Below are positions 6,017-12,883 of a stretch of DNA of 34,738 bases, in pieces. The position numbers were made by a program, and so were the translations under genes. The number at the start of each line of letters is the position of its first letter. The stretch's first letter is position 1. Source of the stretch: a virus; IMG/VR virus record IMGVR_UViG_3300046529_001330, positions 1 through 34,738 of that record. One strand, 5' to 3'. The notes beneath the pieces were generated by a model. It saw only the letters and a program-made list of their open reading frames with translations, had not been told where the DNA came from and made no database searches.

Positions 6017-6945
6017 GGGGTTCCGTCTGAACCGTCCGAACCGTTCTCGCGGAAGATCTGGTCGTCGGTTCCGCCGAAGTGGTAGATGCGCCCAGCCTTG
6101 CCCTTCTTGCCGCCGAACGCGGTTCCGTGGCCGGTACCACCGACGCCGCCGTCGACGTTGATGGTACCATCGACGATGAGCTGGCCGTAAATCAGGATGA
6201 TGACCCCACCCGCTCCGGCTCCACCGCCGCCAGCGCTGGCCGATCCGGCCTCCGCATCGCCGCCGTAGCCGCCGACAGCGTACAAGGCCCCGCCTCCTTG
6301 GATCTCGATGATGGGAGCTGCCAAAACGAACATTCCCCCACTGCCACCTCCACCGCCGCCTGCGCTGGTGCCGTCCGCAGATCCGCCACCACCACCACCT
6401 CCGGCCATGAACTTCTGGATGGCGCCGTTGATGATCGAGTGACCCTGGAACAGGTTGTTCCAGTCACCTTCCGTACCCATGAGGTCGTCGTTCGAGACGA
6501 GGCCCGCGGCACCGCCGACGCGGCCAAAGGATGCTCCTCCGGCGCCGCCTGATTGGCCGATGCTGCCGGTGCCGCCGCCGCCCGGGGCCCCCGTGTTGTT
6601 CTCGTTGCCGCCGTTGCCGCCAGCGTAACCGCCGGGGAGGACGCCCGGCACTGGAGCCGGGCCACCAGCTCCGCCCGTCGTGCCCACGCCGCCCGCGCCA
6701 TTTCGGCCGTTGGCGTGGACGAAAACGCCAGGTCCAACGATGATCTTTCGGGTCGCGATGAAGATGTTGCCGGACATGTTGACGGAGTAGTCTGGATCCC
6801 CACCGCTGGTCTTGACGAACTGGAGCGTCTTGTAGGTCGCCATGCCGATGCCAGACAGGTCCGCTTCGCTGCCGACTTGAAAGTCACCGTTCAGTCCCGC
6901 GCCGAAGAAGAACGGGTCAATGCCGCCGTATCCCCTGAGTGCCAT
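6013..6945 (-). CDS. Glycine-rich tail fibre/adhesin
   Basis: 310 residues. A conserved-looking N-terminus (about 1-75) is followed by long Gly-rich stretches at about 80-150 and 178-270 with runs of six to eight Gly separated by short beta strands (MFVLAAPIIEIQGGGALYAVGGYGG; GVIILIYGQLIVDGTINVDGG). Such patterns occur in phage adhesins that pack polyglycine helices, as in the tip adhesins of some T-even-like phages, and in other Gly-rich fibre proteins. It overlaps the lysin gene by 4 bases and follows the large fibre gene by 1 base. Receptor binding is inferred. Confidence 0.78.
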   Translation of the reverse strand: MALRGYGGIDPFFFGAGLNGDFQVGSEADLSGIGMATYKTLQFVKTSGGDPDYSVNMSGNIFIATRKIIVGPGVFVHANGRNGAGGVGTTGGAGGPAPVPGVLPGGYAGGNGGNENNTGAPGGGGTGSIGQSGGAGGASFGRVGGAAGLVSNDDLMGTEGDWNNLFQGHSIINGAIQKFMAGGGGGGGSADGTSAGGGGGGSGGMFVLAAPIIEIQGGGALYAVGGYGGDAEAGSASAGGGGAGAGGVIILIYGQLIVDGTINVDGGVGGTGHGTAFGGKKGKAGRIYHFGGTDDQIFRENGSDGSDGTP

Positions 6946-6946
6946 G

Positions 6947-8662
6947 TTAGTACGCCGGTCCTTCTGCGAGTACGGTCACGGTGCCGTCCTGCCATTGCAT
7001 GCAGTGCTGGTTGCGAGTGTTGGGGGTGGAGAGCTGGTTGGTGCGGTGGAATTCCTTCCCGACCATGGGGCTCGTCGTGGTGTTGACGGGAGCACTCGGG
7101 AACGCGGTCGGGTAGAGCTTCCACTGCTGCGATCCGCCCGTCTCGAAGAGCATGGCGTCTTCGAGGCGATCGGCGTCGCCGTTGTAGGCCCGAAGGCGCA
7201 GCATCAGGTGCCGGGGCTCGGTGGTGTACGACTTGTGCTGGACGATCGAGAGCGCCGAGACGCCGTTGATGAGGAAGTTGTTCTCAGCCTCGACGCGGGT
7301 CTCGTACTGGTCTTCCGTGGTGATGAGGAGGTTGTTGTGGTCGCTGGAGCTGCGTCCACCGATCTGGATGTCGCCCGCCCCGCCGAAGAAGTCTCCCGAT
7401 CGACTCAACCCCCCCGCGTATGCGAAGTAGTTGATGTCGTCGACGGTGGCAACTTGCGCGGGGAACGAGCTGGTTCCGTTCGTGGCCGAGAGCTTGACCA
7501 TACCGCCCGCCGCGGTGGTCGCATTCTTGAACGCAGAGTTGACCGCATACGACTGGTCGCGCGTGTAGATGTCGTTGCCGTGGCGCCACGCAATGACGTA
7601 GCGCGAGCCCGGGATCTCGGGAGACCCCAGTGTCGCCAGGGCGGCCTTGGCGGCGATGATCGTGGTGTCCTGCGTGCGGTCGACGTCGACGTAGATGCAC
7701 TCGCCGTCGACGAGATCGGTGAGTCCCGGCGAGTCGGAGGTCTGGTCCTGGACCGGGTTGACGACGCCAGTCGAGTTCGCGAAGATCCAGACCAGACCCT
7801 TCCAGTGGATGTTCGTTCCATCCCACTCGAAGTACTCACCGTTCGAGACGAACGGGGAGCCCGTGCGCGCGAGACGTTCGTTGATGGGGTTGGTGGGCGA
7901 GTACCAGTACTCGCCGCCGCCGACCTCCCACATACGCGACATGATCGCGTCCATCCAGTCCTTGAAGTTGGAGATGGCCTTGTCGGCGCCGACGAACGTG
8001 TCGCCCGTCAGATTCTCTGCGCGACCGGCAGGCCACGCGTAGGAGTTCTTGATGTTCGGGAGCGCGCCGCCCGTGCCGAGTCGGAATGCGAAGTGACGCG
8101 CATCCTCCAGCAGGGTGATGTTGTTGGTGTCGTCGAGCGTGACCTTCGCGACTGGGCAGATGCCGGGGTTGTTGTCGAAGTCCAGCGTCGTGATGACGAT
8201 GCGGTAGTCGAGCGTGCGCCCGAGCGGCACCTGGACCGGCGTCTCCAGCTCGGAGTCCGAGTCGATGAACTCGACGAGGTCGACCGTCGAGTCGTCAGCT
8301 TCGCGAACGAAGTCGAGGCCGATGTAGTTGACCATGCCCGCAGTGAAGCCGCCGATGATGCGCGGGTTGACCGAGTTCAGCTGCTCATCGGGGCGGTCGG
8401 ACGGCACGTGGAAGATCGAGCCGGACTCGGACGCGAGGAAGTGGATGAGGCTGCTGTCGGCGACGCGGATCTTGAGTCCGGTCGCGATGGTGATGCCCGT
8501 CGAGAGCACGTAGAAGCCCGCGGTGATGAGCGGAGCTTTGCCGGCGATCATGACGCCAGCGAGAAGGTCGATATCGCCTGCCACCGCCGACTCCAGGGCC
8601 CGAAGGTGGGGGATGTCGACGCGCTGATTGCCCAGGAGGTTAGCTTGGCGGAGAACGGCCAT
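6947..8662 (-). CDS. Large tail fibre or baseplate-associated protein (571 aa)
   Basis: The ATG at 8662 follows the AATCTT element by 10 bases; this is the first protein gene after the serine tRNA cassette. The sequence is a mosaic of beta-rich segments (GLKIRVADSSLIHFLASESGSIFHVPSDRP; DYRIVITTLDFDNNPGICPVAKVTLDD), a middle module with GEYFEWDGTNIHWKGLVWIFAN, and a C-terminal part ending MQWQDGTVTVLAEGPAY. The stop overlaps within one base of the adhesin start. No named family, but composition and position fit a distal fibre or receptor-binding protein. Confidence 0.75.
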   Translation of the reverse strand: MAVLRQANLLGNQRVDIPHLRALESAVAGDIDLLAGVMIAGKAPLITAGFYVLSTGITIATGLKIRVADSSLIHFLASESGSIFHVPSDRPDEQLNSVNPRIIGGFTAGMVNYIGLDFVREADDSTVDLVEFIDSDSELETPVQVPLGRTLDYRIVITTLDFDNNPGICPVAKVTLDDTNNITLLEDARHFAFRLGTGGALPNIKNSYAWPAGRAENLTGDTFVGADKAISNFKDWMDAIMSRMWEVGGGEYWYSPTNPINERLARTGSPFVSNGEYFEWDGTNIHWKGLVWIFANSTGVVNPVQDQTSDSPGLTDLVDGECIYVDVDRTQDTTIIAAKAALATLGSPEIPGSRYVIAWRHGNDIYTRDQSYAVNSAFKNATTAAGGMVKLSATNGTSSFPAQVATVDDINYFAYAGGLSRSGDFFGGAGDIQIGGRSSSDHNNLLITTEDQYETRVEAENNFLINGVSALSIVQHKSYTTEPRHLMLRLRAYNGDADRLEDAMLFETGGSQQWKLYPTAFPSAPVNTTTSPMVGKEFHRTNQLSTPNTRNQHCMQWQDGTVTVLAEGPAY

Positions 8663-8672
8663 GGTTACCCTT

Positions 8673-8678
8673 AAGATT
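8673..8678 (-). promoter_or_regulatory. AATCTT 5' element (before large fibre gene)
   Basis: AATCTT in the context CGCAATCTTAAGGG, 10 bases before the ATG at 8662 and 12 bases downstream of the tRNA-Ser(GCU) 3' end. Member of the recurrent minus-strand set. The fibre gene may thus have its own start signal independent of the tRNA transcript. Confidence 0.5.
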
Positions 8679-8690
8679 GCGTGTCGTCAG

Positions 8691-8782
8691 AGGAAACGGA
8701 GAGAGTCGAACTCTCGGGGCCCCTCGACGGGGCCCATCTACTTAGCAGGCAGACGTGACGAACCGACAGTCACCTCGTTTCC
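8691..8782 (-). tRNA. trnS-GCU: tRNA-Ser(GCU), class II with long variable arm
   Basis: Read on the minus strand: acceptor stem GGAAACG/CGTTTCC (7 bp); D stem GTGA/TCAC with GG in the loop; anticodon stem TCTGC/GTAGA with loop CTGCTAA, hence anticodon GCT (reads AGC and AGT); long variable arm GGGCCCC/GGGGCCC with a 5-base loop; T arm GAGAG/CTCTC with loop TTCGACT. The long arm is diagnostic of serine tRNAs. The discriminator base appears to be T, where bacterial tRNA-Ser usually has G, and CCA is not encoded. Bases 8-9 read AG rather than the usual T at 8. Confidence 0.88.
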
Positions 8783-8793
8783 AGATGGATTCG

Positions 8794-8883
8794 AGGAGGG
8801 ATGAGGAGTTGAACCCCCAGGGCTATAAACCACTGCTATCCCGGTGTTCGAGGCCGGTTGCCGTCCACACAGCAGATCCCTCC
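8794..8883 (-). tRNA. trnS-CGA: tRNA-Ser(CGA)
   Basis: Read on the minus strand: acceptor stem GGAGGGA/TCCCTCC (7 bp); D stem TGCT/GGCA with loop GTGTGGAC; anticodon stem CCGGC/ACCGG (four pairs and a C-A closing mismatch) with loop CTCGAAC, hence anticodon CGA, reading TCG. The anticodon arm closely resembles that of E. coli tRNA-Ser(UGA). The variable region is about 23 bases but its stem is weak (GGG/CCC with interruptions). The T arm is GGGGG, loop TTCAACT, CCTCA with a mismatch at its base. Discriminator T, no encoded CCA. It lies 11 bases upstream of tRNA-Ser(GCU) in the same transcript direction. Confidence 0.82.
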
Positions 8884-8884
8884 G

Positions 8885-8902
8885 AAGTCGCTTTAGCGAC
8901 TC
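8885..8902 (-). promoter_or_regulatory. Hairpin holding the stop codon of the serine ORF
   Basis: On the minus strand GAGTCGC-TAAA-GCGACTT folds into a 7-bp stem (one G-T pair) with a four-base loop. The loop contains the TAA stop of the poly-serine ORF, and the 3' side ends one base before the 5' end of tRNA-Ser(CGA). There is no T tract, so it is not a classical terminator. It could respond to ribosome position or shape tRNA 5' processing. Confidence 0.65.
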
Positions 8903-8940
8903 GACGAAGAAGAGCTACTGGACGATGACAGGTGCTTCAC
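8893..8940 (-). CDS. Poly-serine leader peptide MKHL-Ser10-Arg (15 aa)
   Basis: GTG at 8940, TAA at 8895-8893. The product is MKHLSSSSSSSSSSR. The ten consecutive Ser codons use all six serine codons: TCG three times, TCT and AGT twice, TCA, TCC and AGC once. Mixing TCN and AGY codons cannot come from simple slippage, so the run looks selected. The AATCTT element ends 9 bases before the GTG, as before other genes here; a Shine-Dalgarno match is weak (GAG). The two downstream tRNA-Ser genes read six of the ten codons. I infer a leader peptide whose translation senses charged tRNA-Ser. Alternative: the frame is continuous, through one TGA (8970-8968), with the upstream tail gene, so it could be a readthrough tail. 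Confidence 0.6.
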   Translation of the reverse strand: MKHLSSSSSSSSSSR

Positions 8941-8949
8941 GGTGATCTC

Positions 8950-8969
8950 AAGATTAAGTCTACTGAATC
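8950..8969 (-). promoter_or_regulatory. Composite 5' element before the serine cassette
   Basis: On the minus strand GATTCAGTAGA (8969-8959) matches the first 11 bases of the plus-strand 17-mer found at 1631, 29061 and 32286, and overlaps the TGA of the upstream gene just as copy 2 at 29061 overlaps its upstream TGA. Four bases... after it, AATCTT (8955-8950) matches the element found before other minus-strand genes. This is the only place in the window where both occur together. A promoter for the serine leader and tRNAs is inferred. Confidence 0.5.
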
Positions 8970-9393
8970 ATCCGAGCTTCCGCACCTCATTGTTGTACGA
9001 AAGTGCGGAAAAGCTCACCGAGCCCGAGGCCAGGCCCTTGGCCTCGAACGACCAGCTTTGGCTCTCGACCGAGCAGAAATCGGCTTGGAAAACCACGGTC
9101 TGCGAGACCAGGTCGATCAGCAGGATGTTGAAGTACTTCTCGCGCGGCAGCTCCTCCAGGGGTGCCACCATGCCCGGCCCCTCGACGGCTCCGTCCAGGT
9201 GGGTGCGGTAGAGCCCCATCGAGCCCGACACGTTGGTCACGCCCGTGGCCAGCTCGAACGGCAGCACCGAGTCGACGGTGTGGATCTTGCGGCGCGGGGT
9301 GTCGACGCTGTAGCTGAAACGGCTGACCCGACCGAACGGGTTGCCGTTGACAAACAGGACGACCTGTGCTGACGAAAGTAGGATCGAAGGCAT
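8968..9393 (-). CDS. Tail tube-like protein (141 aa)
   Basis: The sequence follows the layout of phage tail tube proteins of similar size: an N-terminal strand with VVLFVNGNPFGRVSRFSYSVDTPRR, a middle PFELATGVTNVSGSMGLYRT, a DGAVEGPGM loop, and YFNILLIDLVSQTVVFQADFCSVESQSWSFEAKGLASGSVSFSAL at the end. Members form stacked rings around the DNA channel. The ATG overlaps the stop of the kelch gene (TAATG). The stop TGA is in frame with the poly-serine ORF downstream. A tube initiator or completion ring rather than the main tube is possible, given that the neighbours are baseplate and fibre genes. Confidence 0.65.
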   Translation of the reverse strand: MPSILLSSAQVVLFVNGNPFGRVSRFSYSVDTPRRKIHTVDSVLPFELATGVTNVSGSMGLYRTHLDGAVEGPGMVAPLEELPREKYFNILLIDLVSQTVVFQADFCSVESQSWSFEAKGLASGSVSFSALSYNNEVRKLG

Positions 9394-11552
9394 TACGGAC
9401 CCTTCCTAGCTGCCGGAATCTCGGAATCCAGCTCGTCGCCGCCCCACACGCTGACCCTGTCGGAGAGCTTGTAGCTGCCGCCCTGCGGGAAGCCCTCGCC
9501 GCCCAGGCCTCGGTCGCCCGGGTAGAGCACGGTCACCAGAACCTGCTTGCCGGCGGCCACGATGTCGTTGATGATCTGGCGCGCGGCCTCGCGACCCGCG
9601 GCGGTGCCGGTGACGTAGAAGTTGCCCACCAGGTGGTCCGCCGCCGGCTCGAACGGGACACGTCCGGACAGCAGTCGCACGGCGGCGCCCGCGGGGAGGG
9701 TTGCGCTGAACGGTACGGCAGCATCGAGGATCAAATCCTCGTCGCTCAGGCGTCCCAGGTAGCGGATGGGACCGACCATGTTCTGGTATCCGAAGTTGAA
9801 CACCAGCCACCCCTCCTCGTCGGGGAAGTTGAGTGCCGGGTCGAAGCCAGTGAGGTGGACGGACGAATAGTGGACGCCACGATTGAAGGCCGTGTCGGTG
9901 GTGCCAGCGACCGCGGTGATCGCGAACCCGGTCTTGACGTCGTACGAGAATGGGCCAGGAACCGTTGAAGGCGCAGCCTCGGCGCGCATCGGGGTGACGC
10001 TAGCGCCTGCACTGGCGACGGTGTAGGAGTGGCCGTAGTCGTACTCGCGGGTGTGGACGATGATGTGAGTACCGTCCGGAACCTCGGCCACCCGGTGCGT
10101 GCCGTTGATGCCGGCACCTTCCCACACGCGGTCTTCGCCCGGGACGATGATCTGGTTGGTCTTCTCGGTGGCAATGGCGTGGTCCCATCCGCCAACCATG
10201 GCGAACACGTCGGTGCCCACCAAACCGCCCGTGGGGTCGAGGTGGGGGGTCTGGATTTGGGCCATGGACGTGCGCCAGCGCATGGTGTCCAAGTCCAAGA
10301 CCTCGACGCTGAACACGCCGTTCGAGCCGCCGGTCACGTACACGGCGTTCTCCGTCGGGAGGTACGCGATGGCCGGATGCTCGCGACCGGAGCGCATGGA
10401 AGTGATCGTGCTCCACAGTCCCGTTTTCGGGTCGTAGATCTCGCAGGAGCTGAGCGTGCCGGGCGAGTGCGCACGGCTCGGGTTGTAGCCGCGACCGCCC
10501 ACGACGAGCACGCGGCCGTCGGGGAGCTTCAGTACCCCGAACTCAGTGCGGGCGTACGTCATGTTGCCCGTCAGCTCCCAGGTGCTGCCGTTCCAGATCT
10601 CGCAGCGATTGATCATCACGGAGGCGGACTTCTGTCCTCCGATCGCGAGCACGTGGATGCCGTCGTCGAGCGCGACCAGCTCGTGGTGCATGCGGGAGAC
10701 CTTCATGACTGCGTCGCTGGCCCAGTTTTCGGTCGTCACGTCGAAACGCGCGGACGTGTCGAGCGGAGTGCCGGCGACCGCCCAGCCGCCGGAGACTAGC
10801 GCTCCGCCGTCAGCCAGCGAGCACTGACCGTGAGCGACGCGAGGGTCGAACGACCCCTGTTGCTGTGAGACGGAGTCCGGGGGCAGGAACGTGAGCATGT
10901 CCCAGCCTCCGACTGGGGTGCCGGTGAGATCATCGCCGACTGCTCCGCCCGTGCAAAGCACTCGCCCGTCAGTCAGGAGGGATACGCCGAATCCGCGGTA
11001 GCCGAAGTTCGGCAGGTTGAAGCCGTGTGTTCCGTCCGGTGCGATCTGAGTCCAGAGGTAGTCGACTGCACGTCCGCCGCTTCCGGACACGGTCTCACCG
11101 GTCACCTCCAGCACAGTGAAGTTGTCCTTCGGAGTGAAGGTGAGACCATCCGGAGTGGTGGCTCCGCCAAGAATGAGCAGTCGCCCCTCGGGGTTGCGGA
11201 TCGCGCGACTGAACACGCCTTCGTACGTGCCGGCTTGACTGTTGGTCGAGTGGATCGAGGCCACGGTGGTGCCGGCCTGAGAATCGTTCGGGCTCGCGAA
11301 GTTGCCACTCGGGGTCCCGGAGTCAGTGGCCGGTACTTCGCCCGTGGGCAACACGCCGTCGATGAAGATCTGGTCGCCAACCGAAAGACCGTGCGTCTCG
11401 TCGACGTCGACCGTGACGACGCCATCGCCCGTGCGGATCAGTGAGAAGTTCTCTCCCGCGAGCGCAGCGAGGCCCTTCAGGTACGCGGCGAGGCCCGGTC
11501 CGCGGCCGACAACTTCGGTAGTCGCCGGGATGACGATGTCTAGGAATTTCAT
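9393..11552 (-). CDS. Kelch-type beta-propeller virion protein (719 aa)
   Basis: ATG at 11552 overlaps the TGA of the upstream gene (ATGA), so the longer open frame to 11693 is rejected. After about 120 residues come seven regularly spaced blades ending in GG: RLLILGG, RVLCTGG, GALVSGG, HVLAIGG, RVLVVGG, AVYVTGG, VFAMVGG. This predicts a seven-bladed kelch propeller at about residues 120-520. The C-terminal part holds a small module (GYQNMVGPIRYLGRL...LILDAAV) similar to one near the N-terminus of the baseplate J protein, then an alpha/beta segment (GREAARQIINDIVAAGKQVLVTVLYPGDRG). Likely a baseplate or fibre protein used for attachment; glycan binding is inference. Confidence 0.82.
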   Translation of the reverse strand: MKFLDIVIPATTEVVGRGPGLAAYLKGLAALAGENFSLIRTGDGVVTVDVDETHGLSVGDQIFIDGVLPTGEVPATDSGTPSGNFASPNDSQAGTTVASIHSTNSQAGTYEGVFSRAIRNPEGRLLILGGATTPDGLTFTPKDNFTVLEVTGETVSGSGGRAVDYLWTQIAPDGTHGFNLPNFGYRGFGVSLLTDGRVLCTGGAVGDDLTGTPVGGWDMLTFLPPDSVSQQQGSFDPRVAHGQCSLADGGALVSGGWAVAGTPLDTSARFDVTTENWASDAVMKVSRMHHELVALDDGIHVLAIGGQKSASVMINRCEIWNGSTWELTGNMTYARTEFGVLKLPDGRVLVVGGRGYNPSRAHSPGTLSSCEIYDPKTGLWSTITSMRSGREHPAIAYLPTENAVYVTGGSNGVFSVEVLDLDTMRWRTSMAQIQTPHLDPTGGLVGTDVFAMVGGWDHAIATEKTNQIIVPGEDRVWEGAGINGTHRVAEVPDGTHIIVHTREYDYGHSYTVASAGASVTPMRAEAAPSTVPGPFSYDVKTGFAITAVAGTTDTAFNRGVHYSSVHLTGFDPALNFPDEEGWLVFNFGYQNMVGPIRYLGRLSDEDLILDAAVPFSATLPAGAAVRLLSGRVPFEPAADHLVGNFYVTGTAAGREAARQIINDIVAAGKQVLVTVLYPGDRGLGGEGFPQGGSYKLSDRVSVWGGDELDSEIPAARKGP

Positions 11553-12877
11553 TGTTCGTTCTCGCAGACGATGACGCGGCGGGGGTTGTCGTAGATGGTG
11601 CGGCGCTTCGGGCGGAAGAACATCAAATCCGTGAAGTTGATTTGTTCGACGCCGAGCATTTCGATGCCGAGAGGGTTCTCGATCTCGAACCACTTTTCCG
11701 AATCCGTGACGAAGACAACCTTGATTGTGAACGTGCCGTTGGTGTTCGTGGGCTGGAACTCGTCTCCGTAGATGTACACCAGATCGCCCTCGTGGACCAG
11801 GAACATGTCGAACGTGTCGCTGCTCACCAGAGTGAAGCGCAGGTTACCCTGGGTCGACGGGGACGGCTCGATGTCCCATGTTGCGATCAGTCGAGTGACG
11901 CTGACTGTCGTGTTCGCCACGTTGCCGAGCGAGTCGATCAGGTGAACCGTGTCGCTGACGCCGAAGGTCGGGCCGGCGGTGTACAAGCCCGTGCTGACGT
12001 TGATCGACCCACCGCTGTTGTTGACGGAGAGAGACCAGACGAGGCCGGTACCGCTGCCACCCACCCCGGTGAAGGCTTGGGTCGAGTCGAAGTGGACGCT
12101 CGGGCTGGCCGGAGAGATGCTGAGGTTGGCGCCGACGTTGACCGTAGTCGTTCCGGTGTTGCCGAGAGAGTCCGTGACCAACACCGTGTCGACCACGCTG
12201 CCCGAAGATCCGGCAGTGTAGAGGCCAGAGCTGGAGTTGATCGAGCCGCCGGAGTTGTTGACGCTCAGGGTGTAGACGAATCCGGTCCCCGATCCACCAC
12301 TCGCCACGAACGTCTGCGTGCCCAGTGGAGGAACCGTCGGAGTCGACGGGCTGACGCTGACGTGAGCCAGCACGGAGATGGTCGCGAGATCTTGGTTGTT
12401 CTGGACGTCGGTGGCGCGGACCGTGTCCGTGACGTTCGGCGTGGCTCCTGCGGTGTACAGACCGGTGGTGCCGTTGATCGAGCCGCCGGAGTTGTTGATG
12501 ACAAACTGGAAGGAGGGGCCACCGGGGTTGACGCCGCCGGTAGCGGTGAAGAGCTGGGTCTGACCGGTCAGCTTCGTCGCCGACGGGGGGCTGATGACGA
12601 TCACATCCTTGACGTCGACCGTGGCGTCGGAGGTGTTCGCGCCGCTGTCGGTCACTCGGATCGTATCGGTGACGTTCGGAGTGGCGCCCGCGACGTACGC
12701 TCCGGTGCCGGAGTTAATGGTGCCGCCGGAGTTGTTTGAGACGAAACTGTAGACGTACCCCGACCCCGTACCTCCTGAAGTGGAGAAGGTAAACCCGTGC
12801 CCGACCACTCGCTTGGACGTTGCCGGCGAGATGACCAAGGGGGACGAGGCTACGAATGGTCCGTCAAAGCCGAACAT
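11549..12877 (-). CDS. Virion protein with four Ig-like repeats (442 aa)
   Basis: ATG at 12877, 6 bases after the previous stop. Residues about 12-330 contain four tandem repeats of about 78-80 residues. Each has the pattern FTATGG.G....F...NNSGGSI...TGLYTAG......DTV.VTDSLGN, which is the pattern of bacterial Ig-like surface repeats. A non-repeat C-terminal domain follows (about 335-442: IEPSPSTQGNLRFTLVSSDTFDMFLVHEGDLVYIYGDEF...). At the DNA level the repeats share a GCCGCCGGAGTTGTTG core on the plus strand. Such domains decorate phage tails and capsids and bind weakly to cell-surface sugars. The repeats may have come from a host surface protein. Confidence 0.82.
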   Translation of the reverse strand: MFGFDGPFVASSPLVISPATSKRVVGHGFTFSTSGGTGSGYVYSFVSNNSGGTINSGTGAYVAGATPNVTDTIRVTDSGANTSDATVDVKDVIVISPPSATKLTGQTQLFTATGGVNPGGPSFQFVINNSGGSINGTTGLYTAGATPNVTDTVRATDVQNNQDLATISVLAHVSVSPSTPTVPPLGTQTFVASGGSGTGFVYTLSVNNSGGSINSSSGLYTAGSSGSVVDTVLVTDSLGNTGTTTVNVGANLSISPASPSVHFDSTQAFTGVGGSGTGLVWSLSVNNSGGSINVSTGLYTAGPTFGVSDTVHLIDSLGNVANTTVSVTRLIATWDIEPSPSTQGNLRFTLVSSDTFDMFLVHEGDLVYIYGDEFQPTNTNGTFTIKVVFVTDSEKWFEIENPLGIEMLGVEQINFTDLMFFRPKRRTIYDNPRRVIVCENEQ

Positions 12878-12883
12878 GGTGCC

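Noticed and set aside
6920-8674. 584-codon open frame on the plus strand
   Set aside because: It lies antisense to the fibre gene and reads as a low-complexity Arg/Val/Asp-rich product, the usual result of third-position GC bias in the opposite strand.
11553-11693. Longer N-terminus for the kelch protein
   Set aside because: The added 47 residues overlap the end of the Ig-repeat gene and read as a shadow; the ATG at 11552 overlaps the upstream stop in the ATGA form used throughout.
11949-12740. Regular DNA repeats suggesting a CRISPR or satellite array
   Set aside because: The repeats are the coding DNA of the Ig-like domains, about 230-240 bases apart and in frame.
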